From assembly GCF_027580225.2 (NCBI RefSeq), contig NC_073358.2:31832501-31896500 (forward strand): DNA of 64,000 bases, in the 5' to 3' direction. The notes below the pieces were generated by a model that was not told the origin of the DNA, ran no database searches, and saw only the letters and a list, made by a program, of their open reading frames with translations. Within the stretch, counting starts at the first letter, position 1. The number at the start of each line of letters is the position of its first letter. A program made the translations under genes and the position numbers. Below, piece by piece: positions 31,289-42,234 of this stretch. The DNA comes from Misgurnus anguillicaudatus (Eukaryota > Chordata > Actinopteri > Cypriniformes > Cobitidae).

Positions 31289-31530
31289 GGGTCGATTCAC
31301 ATTTCGCGTTTTTCCGCGCGCTTAAGTTCGTTATTTCAAATGTAGCCATGCGGTATGTGCATTTATAATGGATGCAACACGCTCGTTTTTTCCATGCGCG
31401 TCCGCACCGCATCGAGTTAAAAACATTTCAACTTTCTAGAATGCTGCAAGCACACCACAGGTCATGTGACAAGAACCAACAGACAGTCGCGTTTTCCGCA
31501 TGGATTTAGACGCGAAATGTGAACCGCCCC
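31289..31530. mobile_element. Harbinger-type MITE, family H1 copy 2
   Basis: GGGTCGATTCACATTTCGCG at the left pairs with CGCGAAATGTGAACCGCCCC at the right. Flanked by TTA (31,286-31,288 and 31,531-31,533). Same family as 198-399, with tighter ends. Confidence 0.88.
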
Positions 31531-31587
31531 TTAAGTAGATGCTAATATTATATTCCTAAAGTGATTTTAGTCTGTTATGAAATTAAT

Positions 31588-31670
31588 TGTATTGCTGCCC
31601 ATTTTGGCCAGGTCACTCCTGAAAAAGAGATTTTTAATCTCAGAAAGTCTATCTGGTTAAATAAAGGTTA
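31588..31670 (+). repeat. 3' tail of a LINE-type retrotransposon
   Basis: GTATTGCTGCCCATTTTGGC, then AAAAGAGATTTTTAATCTCA and TCTGGTTAAATAAAGG match the end of a fish LINE 3' region that I recall as widespread. It ends in an AATAAA signal. No coding part is present, as expected for 5'-truncated copies. Confidence 0.55.
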
Positions 31671-31675
31671 TATAT

Positions 31676-31925
31676 GAAGAGTTTCGTTACAAAACTAGAT
31701 AAATCCGTTTTTTTAATTGTTCAGAAATCTCGTTTTTTGGTTGTGCATTCCAATTAATATCAATTCAACTGCAGTTGGTTTGTTTTGATTTAAACCTTCA
31801 TTACTTAAAAAATACAGCTAAGTAGCACCATAAAACAAAAATAATAACATGATAACATAATAATAAACATGTTTTGACAAAAATGTTACAAAATGGATTT
31901 ATCTCGTTTTGCAACGAAACTCTTC
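31676..31925. mobile_element. MITE with GAAGAGTTTCGTTAC ends
   Basis: GAAGAGTTTCGTTACAAAAC at the left, continuing TAGATAAATCC, pairs with GGATTTATCTCGTTTTGCAA, continuing CGAAACTCTTC at the right. Roughly 33 bp of inverted repeat has few differences. Flanks TATAT/ATATA are too simple to define the duplication. It lies directly after the LINE tail. Confidence 0.85.
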
Positions 31926-31996
31926 ATATATATTTTAGATAACAGGACTGAAGTATTGCACTGTACAGTAGTATTATATTCCTATTTTCTGGTTAG

Positions 31997-32140
31997 CCTT
32001 TGTCCGACGAGACCTGCAAGCAGAAGGCCGGAGAGGACAGCTATTGATTTGATCAGGAGGTCAGGGGGTAGACAGCTGCAGGGCAAGAATGGCGAGGGGA
32101 AAAACAATGCAAATGTGTTGGAGGATGGGAAGGCCTTCAG
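31997..32140 (+). other. Candidate host exon, 144 bp, symmetric phase
   Basis: An acceptor-like CTATTTTCTGGTTAG ends at 31,996, and a strong donor (TTCAG then GTGAGC) begins at 32,141. Of the three frames only one is open through the exon, reading LCPTRPASRRPERTAIDLIR, then RSGGRQLQGKNGEGKNNANV, then LEDGKAF. It is rich in Arg, Lys, Asn and Gly with no hydrophobic segment. The exon has one base before the first full codon and two after the last, so it could be skipped without a frame shift. No transposon ends lie within it. I do not recognise the protein. It could equally be chance, since 47 open codons are not rare. Confidence 0.3.
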
Positions 32141-32244
32141 GTGAGCAATGTAAATGAATGGTTTCTTATTCAGACCTTATTGGATATATGAGCAGGTGTG
32201 GTTGTTAAAAACACTAAATAGTTTATTAAGTTGCTCTGGTGATT

Positions 32245-33215
32245 TAGGGTGCTTTCATACTTGGTTCATTTGCCTGGTCCGAACAAAAGTTTGATTGCTC
32301 CCCCGCTGGTCTCCGTTCACAGCATATTATTTGGTTCTGAACCGCGGTACATCTGCGTCATTAAGCTGCAGCCGTGTACAGATGTTGCAAGACAGCGGGT
32401 ATGAGCGAGATGACGCCAAAATGGACGGAGTTGTTTGCATTCTCTTTGTTCTTGAACCTTTGGTTTTGTTATCCTACAGATACCCACTTGCATCTGTCTG
32501 CAGCAAAACTACTTAAATTGCACCACAAAAAGTAGGCTGTCCACCAATGTTTGCGGAGGCAAAATTATGTTTAAAACTTAAATTATGTTTAAATAGCAAT
32601 AAATTTCTGGGGCGAAACCACACAGAGTTTTTCCCTCCTTTGTAAAACAAATCTCCGCATCCACACAAACACGCAAAAACCCGGGAATGAAGTGCTGTCA
32701 GGAGCATGCCAACGTTTGCCGATATATCCCTAACCTTAAAGTCATGTTGGACAATCAGAAGCCATGTCTCGTCTCGGCACGAACAACAACGTCAAAGGTC
32801 AAAAACTCCGGTTTCACCGGCTACACGACAACGCTGCGACTAGAGTTTCTAAAAATCTTAACCCTGGCAGGAGTTTTCATAAAAGTTTGGCACAGTCATC
32901 TGATACTGCGTCTGTGTGTGGACAAATGGCCAAACCACATAGAAAAAGCTACGGTTTTGAAAATAACTGTGTACGTGTGGACAGGGCGTTAATGAGTCAC
33001 AAACATGCCTCCACGTGTCATTAATAGTGGTTCACTTCTGCAATGTAGTTTGATTGGGTTCATATCAGCATTGAACTGTACTGCAGTCCACACAAACCGC
33101 ACCCCAGGCCACCCTTTTAGATGGACTCGGGTGCAGTTTGCTTGGCACTTGAGACGAACCAAACTCTGGCATCAATCAGACCCCAAAGTGCTAGTGTAAA
33201 ACCCCCTTTAAACAA
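32245..33215. mobile_element. Composite MITE with a second element inside
   Basis: The outer left sequence TTTAGGGTGCTTTCATACTT and outer right AGTGTAAAACCCCCTTTA are weak inverted repeats of a fish family with GGTTCATTTGCCTGGTCCGA (recalled). The inner segment from about 32,608 (GAAACCACACAGAGTTTTTC) to about 32,990 (GTGTACGTGTGGACAGGGCG) resembles another family marked by CACACGGAG and CGTGTGGACAGGG. Boundaries are approximate. Frames of 60-101 codons crossing it are incidental. Confidence 0.5.
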
Positions 33216-34464
33216 CACACTATATTGTGTGAGAAGTCAACTGCTAATAGCCGTAAAGTCTCTTACCACCACAAATAACAGTTCAAGAGTTTACATTAAA
33301 TAGTCTACATTGCAGGGTCTACATTAAATATTCTACACGGGCAACAAAAAGCCCATTACAATGAAGCACTCTGAGCCGTATGAGTGCCGGGTTGCCCCGG
33401 TCATGTGGTGGAACGGTAAGTGAGTAATGCATGGAGGGATGTCGTCTCAACCTTGAGCCAGCCCTTTTCTCCGTATTATTGGAATATTAATCCATGAAAG
33501 CTGGAAGGAAGGCTGACGTCATGCGTGGCATCTGCAATGGCTGCCAGCGTCATCCTGTGTGCTTTGCTGCGAATTCAGCTGTCATGGCTAACAGAACCAT
33601 TTCTGTGATTAACGGTCTTGCCGACCCCATCAAACACCCAAGCGCACTACTTCCTGCCCAATATTCTGCCCTCCCCCTTTTTTCTCTCTTTTACTGAACG
33701 TCCCAGCTGGCTGGTATGTCATTTTAGATAGGCAGTCTATGTGCAGAGGTGTGTGTGTGTGTGTCTGTCTGTGTGATTTGTATGGAAGAGAGTAGATGGT
33801 TGTGTGTGTGCAGAAAATGAGCATGTGTTTGTCAAGGAGCATGATAGAAAGCAAGAAAGATAGAGAGAGAGAGAGCGTGTGTACGTGTGTTTTCTTGCAT
33901 GCATAGTATGTCTGATTGGTGTTCAAGGAAGGTGCTATTCATTCTCTTGCGGTCTTTATGGAGACTTCTTATGTTTCTCTGGTCTTCGGTAAGTTGTCCT
34001 TGCCGAACCAGCACAATGGCTTGCTTACTTCCAGCCGTCACAACTTAACAATAAAAGTGCTTGCATATTCTTTTGTCTTTTGGAAAGACGGCAATATCAA
34101 GACTCCCACACAGTGTTGGGACAGTTACTTTGGAATTGTAGCTTCCCAAATTAAACTGTACTCTTGTACATGTAAAGTAGTAAAACTACAGTAATAACTT
34201 TGGAAAATATATATTTTTTTCTATCCGAGTTAAAATCATTTTGAAAAACCCAGTAAATTGTTTTAAACTAGTTCATTTACATAAATGACCTGAATAAACT
34301 GAATTACTAAAACGAATCACCTCTCAATGCTAAAAATAAATTACAGTTATTTTTTCTTTCTAGGCTGCCAAACTGTGTGCACAATAATACATTGCTACTT
34401 GTTGGCAAAAGTAGCTTTTTATTGTAATTTTATTCTAACTTAATTTTAGCTAAGATAGTAGTTT
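33216..34464. other. Spacer with microsatellites
   Basis: GT and CT tracts occur at 33,751-33,775 and GA at 33,858-33,874. Reverse frames of 69-98 codons there are Ser/Leu/His translations of the repeats. The part 33,330-33,700 lacks obvious repeats. Confidence 0.5.
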
Positions 34465-34468
34465 TTAA

Positions 34469-34963
34469 AGGGGTCATATTGTGAGATTTTTTTAATATGT
34501 AAAATAAGTCTTTGGTGTCCCCAGAATACATATTTGAAGTTATAGCTTAATAATAGTCAACAGATAATTAATTTTAACATGTTAAAATTGCCACTTTGTA
34601 GGCCTGAGCAAAATGTGCCGTTTTTGGGTGTGTCCTTTAAAATGCAAATGAGCCGATGAAACGCAAACACTGATCGCAATGATGGTGGTTTGTTGCAATT
34701 GAAACTCAGTTGTGCTGTCAAATATTTTTTCTCTCTCTCTCTTTCTCTATGCATTAAATGGCAGTGCCGTGGTTGGATAGTGCAGATTAAGCGGTGGTGT
34801 TATTGTAATTCGCCTTGCTACCTACCTCACAAACAGGCGAAATCCGAACTACCTATTTTTTCACATGCTTGCAGAGAATGGTTTACCAAAACTAAGTTAC
34901 TGGGTTGTTCTTTTTCACGTTTTCTGGGTTGATAGAAGCACTGATTTTCACACTATGACCCCT
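34469..34963. mobile_element. TTAA element, AGGGGTCATA ends
   Basis: AGGGGTCATATTGTGAGATT at the left pairs with TTTCACACTATGACCCCT at the right, with TTAA outside each end (34,465-34,468 and 34,964-34,967). The body shares blocks with 29,758-30,406. A CTCTCTCTCTTTCTCT patch is included. No coding frame. Confidence 0.88.
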
Positions 34964-35125
34964 TTAATTTTTACTCCGGAATACTTGTAGGTTATAGACT
35001 ACAGTAATACTGGTGTTAAGGATATTCAGTTTCCTGGATTCTTTTCAATACTACTTCAATACAAAAAAATTTAATGCTAAAGGCAGGGTCCATGATCTCT
35101 GAAAGCCAATGTTGACATTTGAAAT

Positions 35126-35450
35126 TAGGGCTGTGACGGTGGCAGTTTTTTACCACCGCGTATACAATGCTTAACAAACGTGCGTGTTCATATCCGCCAA
35201 ATTCTTTCTCCGCCGGCGGGTGCTCGTCACAGCGTCAAGCAATGCTTATTACTTAGCAACGAAAGACGGTCTGAAGCGGCTACGTCCTTTGAGGTCATGG
35301 GATCGGCACCTATCTGCATGTTTATTGTAGCACTTCCATCCGTGAAACTGTCTGGTGGTGTACTGGTAGCGCAGATTGATACTTTTTTGCAACTTTAAGT
35401 GACCAAGAGAGAACGAACGTTTCTCAATCCGAAGGCTGCAGCCTCCGGAG
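35126..35450 (+). mobile_element. Truncated hAT, TAGGGCTGTGACGGTGGC end
   Basis: TAGGGCTGTGACGGTGGCAG followed by TTTTTTACCACCG is a hAT terminus known from fish. The other end was not found. Around 35,430-35,465 a CCGAAGGCTGCAGCCTCCGG segment suggests a different repeat abuts it. Confidence 0.5.
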
Positions 35451-35487
35451 GTCGCATATGCAGGCTGATTAACAAAGAATAATAGTC

Positions 35488-36680
35488 CAGGGCTCAAAAT
35501 TAACTTTTTTATTTGGTAGCACTGGTGCTCCCAATTTTAAAGAGTTAGGAGCACCAGCAAACATTTAGGCGCATCCATCCAAAAATTATAAAACACCACA
35601 ACTACAATGTAAATGTTAATAAATTTATTCTTTACACATCCAGGCTTTACACATCCTATGGCCAGCATTTAAAATGTGGTCTTCTATTTTATTTTTTTGC
35701 TGCATAGTTTCCTAAAATAATACCCAAATGCTGTTGAAATAGTATAGCAGCAATAATAATTTAACAATTACAGGTAACATGATTAAGATTACAATAGAAA
35801 ATCTAGCAAACACGTAAAACACTGATTAATTGTGACATTACAAAAGTGACCTTAATATAGAAGGCTAATATATATTGGTATTGATAACTGCATACCAGGA
35901 TGCTATTACTACTAAATAGGCAATGTTTTAAAAATACAACAAAAACATACCATCAGCATTGTCGTGTTCCACATCAACATGGGCCACAAGGATGTTTGTC
36001 GGATGTCCATTCACCAGCGCATGCGCACATACACTATCAAACACTCTTTGACAGACAGGTCGGTGTCTCGAACACATTTGTCACGACACGTCTTGAGTTT
36101 TTGGCACTTTCGGCATGTTTAATCAAGGTCTGGTGCTTAAAATATTTAGATTCCGCCACCAACACAGTTTTACAGGATTTACAATAAAACACAGTAAGTA
36201 CAACGAGCCATTTTCATAGCGGAGCCACTCGTAATCTTTAAGCCACTCTCTCCGAAAGGTTTAACGTCAAGTCTTATCTTCCGGTGGTGGAGTCGCATTT
36301 GAATACGGATCGTCGTCATTAATTACAGTAGTAACATTGGCTGTAATCGGCTCGCTCTCGTCATGCTCGCGGTTCGTCTTTTCATATTTCCGCGCTTCAC
36401 ATACCAACGTAGCACGGCAACTAGGAATGACTGATGCTCATATTAGCCAATCTGCGGTCTTCATTAAACGCAAGAACTTAATGGTGAAATTTGATTGGTT
36501 ATGTAACGTTGGAGAGAACACTGAACCTGGGACAGCACCAGCACGCAGCATCTCAATCTAAATCAAGTCGCACCACAACAAAATGGGCAGTCGCACAAAT
36601 GCTCCCAAATATATTTTAAGATCGCACAGATTCAATTTCGGTCGCATATGCGACCAAAATGGTCGCAATTTCGAGCCCTG
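35488..36680 (+). mobile_element. CAGGGCTC element with 5-bp duplication, copy 1
   Basis: CAGGGCTCAAAATTAAC at the left pairs with AATTTCGAGCCCTG at the right. Flanked by an exact TAGTC direct repeat (35,483-35,487 and 36,681-36,685). A second copy (46,428-48,077), in the opposite orientation, also has a 5-bp duplication. GTCGCATATGCGACC lies near the right end and GCACTGGTGCTCCC near the left. A zinc-finger-like relic is on the reverse strand. Confidence 0.85.
36037..36185 (-). pseudogene. Zinc-finger-like fragment of a transposase
   Basis: Reading the reverse strand without needing an ATG gives YCKSCKTVLVAESKYFKHQT, then LIKHAESAKNSRRVVTNVF and a stop after CLSKSV. C-x2-C followed by H-x-T-L-x2-H-A-x2-A-K resembles the TTF/BED-like finger preceding hAT transposases of the ZNF862-like kind. 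About 48 codons remain and no dimerisation or catalytic region was seen. It is probably a dead exon of the element that carries it. Confidence 0.45.
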
Positions 36681-36685
36681 TAGTC

Positions 36686-37100
36686 AACTTTATAATTGTT
36701 AATGCCCTTACCACGCCCTTAACCTAATAGAATCTGGACCTTTTTTTATAAATTCGCCCCACACACATGCAACCCAGGCAACGATGTCAGTTAGTAGTCA
36801 CGCTCCTTACTGCTGATTGGCTGAGGATTACTGCTGAAGTGTGTATTGGTAATTGGCTCGACTGTTTTCAAAAATCACGCACCTTGCCTTTAATGTGTTA
36901 TTTTTAAACATGATGCCATGCATATCTGTTTTAGCCTGCAAATGTAATGTCCTTTAAGTGAAAGCTTTGTACACATTGATAAACGTGATGAAACCTTTTC
37001 CCCATTTGAGTGAAACTACAGCTCTTATGCAAATAGTAAACAACACAATTGAAAAAAATATAACATCCATCAATGTTTTCCCCACTGGCACAGAATGCCA
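36686..37100. other. Spacer, no gene
   Basis: Mixed composition, no clear ends. The part near 36,700-36,900 (CACGCCCTTAACC through ACGCACCTTGCC) may be another old repeat. Confidence 0.4.
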
Positions 37101-38003
37101 TTAAAGGAATATTCCATTTTCTTAAAAGAAAAATCCAGATAATTTACTCACCACCATGTCATCCAAAATATTGATGTCTTTCTTTGTTCAGTCCAGAAGA
37201 AATTATGTTTTTTGAGGAAAACATTGCAGGATTTTTCTCATTTTAATGGACTTTAATAGACACCAACAATTAACACTTAACTCAACACGTAACAGTTTTT
37301 TTCAACGGAGTTTCAAAGGACTATAAACTATCCCAAACGAGGTATCTAGCAAAACGATTGTCATTTTTGACAAGAAAAATAACAAATATACACTTTTAAA
37401 GCACAACTTCTGTTCTAGATCTGGTCGTGATGCGCCAGCTGACCCCACGCAATACGTCATGACGTCAAGAGGTCACAGAAGACGAACGCGAAACTCCGCC
37501 CCAGTGTTTACAAGTGTGTTGAAAGAGGACCGTTCCTAAGTTGTTGTATGTCAACTGATACTAATTAATGTCTTTGTGTCAGTTTATTGTTTACAATGGT
37601 CCGCAAATGTGCGTTTTATATATGTAACGCGTGACCTCCCTACGTCAATACGCATTTACGTTAGGTCGCGCTGGACCGGACCTAGACGAAAAGTTGTTGT
37701 TTAAAAGAGCATATTTTTTATTTTTCTTGACAAAAATGACAATCGTTTTGCTAGATAAGACCCTTATGGCTCGTTTGGGATTGTTTATAGTCCTTTGAAA
37801 TTTTGTTGAAAAAACTGTTACGTGTTGAGTTAAGTGTTAAATGTCTATTAAAGTCCATTAAAATGAGAAAAATCCTGCAATGTTTTCCTCAAAAAACATA
37901 ATTTCTTCTCGACTGAACGAAGAAAGACATCAACATTTTGGATGACATGGTGGTGAGTAAATTATCTGGATTTTTCTTTTAAGAAAATTTAATATTCCTT
38001 TAA
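37101..38003 (+). mobile_element. Long-inverted-repeat TTAA element, copy A
   Basis: TTAA begins and ends the unit. The left arm (about 37,105-37,410) pairs with the right arm (about 37,690-37,999) from AGGAATATTCCATTTTCTT inward past CAAACGAG. The left arm lacks about 14 bp (CATTAAGGGTCTT region) present in the right arm and in copy B. The 280-bp core is unique to the family. Copy B lies 2.76 kb downstream in the same orientation. Confidence 0.93.
37596..37634 (+). other. Tiny frame resembling a THAP start
   Basis: The core of copy A reads MVRKCAFYICNA then a stop. The same frame is kept in copy B (40,323-40,361), with one residue changed. THAP DNA-binding domains start with a short lead and C-x(2-4)-C; Kolobok transposons, which duplicate TTAA, encode THAP proteins. 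Twelve residues are too few for a firm call, and this could be chance. Confidence 0.2.
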
Positions 38004-39857
38004 GATAGCTGTCGAAAAAGTGGACTATTGCCCTCCTAAGGCAGGAGTGTGAACTGTAGCAGCATTTAAGTTACTAATAATTTTTACACAAAACTAAATT
38101 AGTCTTTCTGTACTATTATTAATACATCAGTAATAAATGTATAATATATGTATGTATAATATATAAACACAAACACCGAACAACACAATGCGAGGTTCTC
38201 TTGAATCCGTGACTGTATGCAGAGAGATCTACTAACTGAATTTTCTCACAAAAGCATTAGCATAATATTCATCATCAGAGAAGGGCAAAGCGGAAACAAC
38301 TAAACGAAAAATGAAAACGAATGTGAAACTCAGTGACCCAAACATGACGGGGCTTATACTGTCAGCATTCATCTGTGCCAGCCTCATTCTGTGTGACAGC
38401 AAAAACATTAGCTGAGGTCTAGGTGTAAACAAATGTCCTAAAACGGTTTATTTCGATATTATCATTATTTGAAGTGATAAACCATGTGTAGGATATTTAA
38501 GAAGTTATTATCACGAGCAGTTGAGACTGCATTGGTAGACTATTCTCCGGAGATCTGGTATGCTGGTGGTATTGGATCTGCATTGCATTGGCTTTGCAAC
38601 CAACATGTTTTTCATCATTGTGAGGTCTGTGAGATCTTTTAGAGGCGACTGTTGGGTTTAAAGGGTTCTTTCATTCAACCAGCCTGTGTGCAAAGCTCAA
38701 CTTTTTTCCCCATTTCTTTCTTTCCACATCTATTCCAGCGCTCCTGCGTCCATCCTCCGTCTCTCCATCTCACACTCCTTTTGCGTGCTCTGTTCGTTAT
38801 CTAACCAAACCCAGCGGATTCTCCTCAGTACTGCTAAGAGAAAATCAGTTTGCTTTTTTCCTTCTCTGCTTTTTCTTGTCTAGGTCCCCACTGCCTCGCT
38901 CTGCTGCTCACCAGTTCTCCCCCCTCCCTCTCGCACGCTCCCTTCCTCCGCCTCTCTCTGCTTTTGCTGGCTCCTCTTTCATTCTAACCTCCCCCTCCTC
39001 TTCCCTCAAGGGAATAAAGGTCATTGCGCAAATGATTACTCAGACCTCGGTAGCCATGGAAACGCGGTCATGTGACAGGGACAGGCATGCATCGAGCACA
39101 ACAAAGGAGCCGATTAGTAAGCCAGCGATGGAAAGCTAGCGCCCGCCTTTGTATGCCCGCGTTCTCTGTATTTCGCTCTATCTCTCCCTTTCTCTCCCTC
39201 TGTGTTCGACTTGCTAGGGGAAGAAAGGAGGGAGGGAGGGAAGGAGAGCGCGAAAGAAAGACTAGCGGGCTGCTTCAGCCAGCGTATCGCTTTGTTTAAA
39301 CTAGCAGTTTGTCTTTGGGGTTTGTTCATTAGAGATTAACACGGACATTTCGGTGTGTATGCACGTGTTTGACACATCCGTTGGACAAAGGAAGTGTGTC
39401 CTGACGTTTAGACCTGAATTGAGAGGATGCTTATTTGGCATTACCTACCCTTAAATGTGTTAACAAACTATATATTTTAATATGAAAGAAGGAGTCAACA
39501 ACTACTCGTAATATATCCAAAAATTCAGAGTAGGCCTGTCGCAGCCCTCTGACGATTGTGATGGTTTGGTTAAAAGGTGTTTGTTAACATAGACCAACAC
39601 CATCTCATAGCGAAAAAGTATCTCATAGCGAAAAGGTGGCTAATTTGTATACATTTTATTATGATCTTCTTTTGCTGCAGTGATTTTTGAGTTAGTATTG
39701 GTCATTAGTGCTTTTTTGGATAATCGTATCGTTTACTAGCGTCATACAAATTTATACAAAATCGCCACCATATAGGTTGATTTTCGAGTGAGATCATGTT
39801 GTATAGACAAAAGACTCAAACTATTATTGTAATGACATTCCTAGCTCTAAAGTCTTC
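38004..39857. other. Spacer with a possible promoter-like stretch
   Basis: At about 38,690-39,310 the sequence changes: pyrimidine-rich (CTCTCC repeats), then GTCATGTGAC, AGCGCCCGCC and purine-rich GGGAGGGAGGGAAGG. No transposon ends are seen there. This could be an upstream exon or promoter of a host gene, but no transcription start or conserved frame can be shown. Around 39,590-39,800 repeated CTCATAGCGAAAA and ATACAAATTTATACAAAATC suggest another MITE. Confidence 0.35.
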
Positions 39858-40736
39858 TTAAAGGATTAGTCCATTTTCTTAAAAGAAAAATCCAGATAAT
39901 TTACTCACCACCATGTCATCCAAAATGTTGATGTCTTTCTTTGTTCAGTCGAGAAGAAATTATGTTTTTTGAAGAAAACATTGCAGAATTTTTCTAATTT
40001 TAATGGACTATAATAGAGCCCAACATTTAATACTTAACTCAACACGTAACAGTTTTTTTCAACAGAGTTTCAAAGGACTATAAACAATCCCAAACGAGGC
40101 ATTAAGGGTCTTATCTAGCGAAACGATTGTCATTTTTGACAATAAAAAAACAAATATACACTTTTAAAGCACAACTTCTCTTTACGTCAAGAGGTCACAG
40201 AGGACGAACGCGAAACTCCGCCCCAGTGTTTACAAGTGTTTACAATTGAAAGAGGACCGTTCCTACGTTGTTGTATGTCAACTGATACTAATTAATGTCT
40301 TTGTGGCAGTTTATTGTTTAAAATGGTCCGCAAATGTGCGTTTTATATATGTAACACGTGACCTCCCTACGTCACTACGCATTTATGTTAGGTCGCGCTG
40401 GACCGGACCTTGATGAAAAGTTGTGGTTTAAAAGTATATATTTTTTATTTTTCTTGTCAACAAGGACAATCGTTTCGCTAGATAGGACCCTTATGCCTCG
40501 TTTGGGATTGTTTATAGTCCTTTGAAACTCCGTTGAAAAAACTGTTAAGTGTTGAGTTAAGTATTAAATGTTGGGTTCTATTAAAGTCCATAAAAATTAG
40601 AAAAATTCTGCAATGTTTTCTTCAAAAAGCATAATTTCTTCTGGACTGAACAAAGAAAGACATCGGCATTTTGGATGACGTGGTGGTGAGTAAATTAACT
40701 GGATTTTTCTTTTAAGAAAATGGAATATTCCTTTAA
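39858..40736 (+). mobile_element. Long-inverted-repeat TTAA element, copy B
   Basis: Same structure and orientation as 37,101-38,003, with TTAA at 39,858-39,861 and 40,733-40,736. It keeps the CATTAAGGGTCTTATCTAGC segment lost from copy A's left arm, but is missing about 35 bp just before AAGAGGTCACAGAGG. Copies differ at scattered positions, so they are not a fresh duplication. Confidence 0.93.
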
Positions 40737-41130
40737 GACATACAATGATAGCCAAATAATGGGTTTAAAGAACCTTTAACATTTGTACCAGATATACTCA
40801 TTTGACTGTTCCTCTTTCTTGTTGAAGTGCCGATCCATACTTGACTTATTTAAAATGCATTCTGTTTAAAAGGTCACAATGCTTGAAAAAAATATCCAGA
40901 GTCAACTTAATATGCTACACAGTCTCAATAAGGTAATGGGGGCATTTTATATTGACTTCATAAGCATTTATATTCACTATTTCATATTATCCCATTATGT
41001 AAAATGTACAGAAAGTTAATGTGCTTGTTTTCTCGGCAGATTAACATGTCAAAAACAATCTGTTTAAAAAATACAGCAGGATGCCTTACCTTTGAATGGA
41101 ACGCCACACTATATTTTCTGGTGGTTATGT
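40737..41130. other. AT-rich spacer, nothing recognised
   Basis: No frame over 60 codons and no defined repeat ends. Confidence 0.5.
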
Positions 41131-41134
41131 TTAA

Positions 41135-41514
41135 AGAGCACCTATTTCTTTGCTAAAAAAACAACGTTATTTTGTGTATTTGGTATAATACAATGTGTTC
41201 GCGTGGTTTATGGTTAAAAAACTAATTATTTTCCACATACCACAAATTTTTTGTAGCTCGAGGTTTCACTCTCTTCCTGAAAAGCGGGAGGAATTATGAT
41301 AATGTCGGTCTTGTCTCACCAATCCCAGGAAGTAAACCTTTGCCTACAATCTGTGTATTTGTTGTAGTCCAAGAAAAGAGATTTATGTTGGAGACGATAA
41401 CTTGCATCATCGTTTAATTTGGTGTATGTTACTTTTGAATATCATTAACATGTACTAATACACACTTGCACAACACACGAAATGTAAAAACGTTAATCGG
41501 ACAATAGGTGCGAT
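41135..41514 (+). mobile_element. TTAA element, AGAGCACCTAT family, copy 2
   Basis: AGAGCACCTATTTCTTTGCT at the left and TAATCGGACAATAGGTGCGA at the right. TTAA flanks (41,131-41,134 and 41,515-41,518). Same family and orientation as 60,170-61,459. It contains GGAGGAATTATGATAATGTC, shared with that copy. No coding frame. Confidence 0.88.
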
Positions 41515-41646
41515 TTAAATGAAACTGTCAGTGCTTTAAAACATCAGCACATGCTTATATAATCCAATCTGCTGTTAACATAAACCAATCAACACTGACA
41601 CTACTTTTTTGAAAGAGAACTCATGTAAAGTCTAGTATAGCCTGTT

Positions 41647-41800
41647 TTTTACGTGTACACAAATGTATGTGCACAGTCGAATGCACAGCCTTGCTGGGCA
41701 TAGTTTATTTGACTCATACGTGTACACAGACGTTAGACGCGTTCGCATTGCGATAAAATGCAATGCATCTACTGGGCTACATTCTTCACTTTTCTGTAAG
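41647..41800 (+). repeat. Dispersed repeat, copy 1
   Basis: CGAATGCACAGCCTTGCTGG then CATAGTTTATTTGACTCA and GCATTGCGA matches 43,498-43,590 (CGAATGCATAGCCTTGCAAA then CATAGTTTATTTGACTCA and GCATTGCGACAAAATG). Family and boundaries unknown. Confidence 0.65.
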
Positions 41801-41839
41801 GCGCTTGCTTGTATGCGGATCCTTGCATTGCAATGCAAT

Positions 41840-42230
41840 GTTTTTACCTCAAGCTTAATTAATACATACCTATCTTTTTTCAATGCGTGCACTTTTAATA
41901 TTTGTACCGCGCGTTGTGAATGTGTTAGCATTTAGCCTAGCCCCATTCATTCCTTAGGATCCAAAAAGGGATGAATTTAGAAGCCACCAAACACTTCCAT
42001 GTTTTCCCTATTTTAAGATTTTTACATGAGTAGTTACACGAGTAAGTATGGTGGCACAAAATAAAACTTATAGCCATAGGAATGAATAGGGCTAGGCTAA
42101 ATGCTAACACATTCAAGAAGCGCTGTACAAAGATTAAAAGTGCACGCATTGAATAAAGATAGGTATGTATTAATTAATCTAAGTTGAGGTAAAAACATAG
42201 TAAAATATTGAAAAACTGTGGTGTTTTCCT
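41840..42230. mobile_element. Palindromic MITE, left end lost
   Basis: The left arm 41,840-41,954 pairs with the right arm 42,078-42,196. GCGTGCACTTTTAATATTTG faces CAAAGATTAAAAGTGCACGC with few differences, and TGTGTTAGCATTTAGCCTAG faces its exact complement. The loop is about 123 bp. The right end continues to TTTTCCTTTAA, giving a TTAA at 42,231-42,234; the left end is cut. Confidence 0.85.
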
Positions 42231-42234
42231 TTAA

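Noticed and set aside
32687..33024. 86-101-codon frames
   Set aside because: They run through MITE sequence with characteristic repeat text and differ in frame without shared motif.
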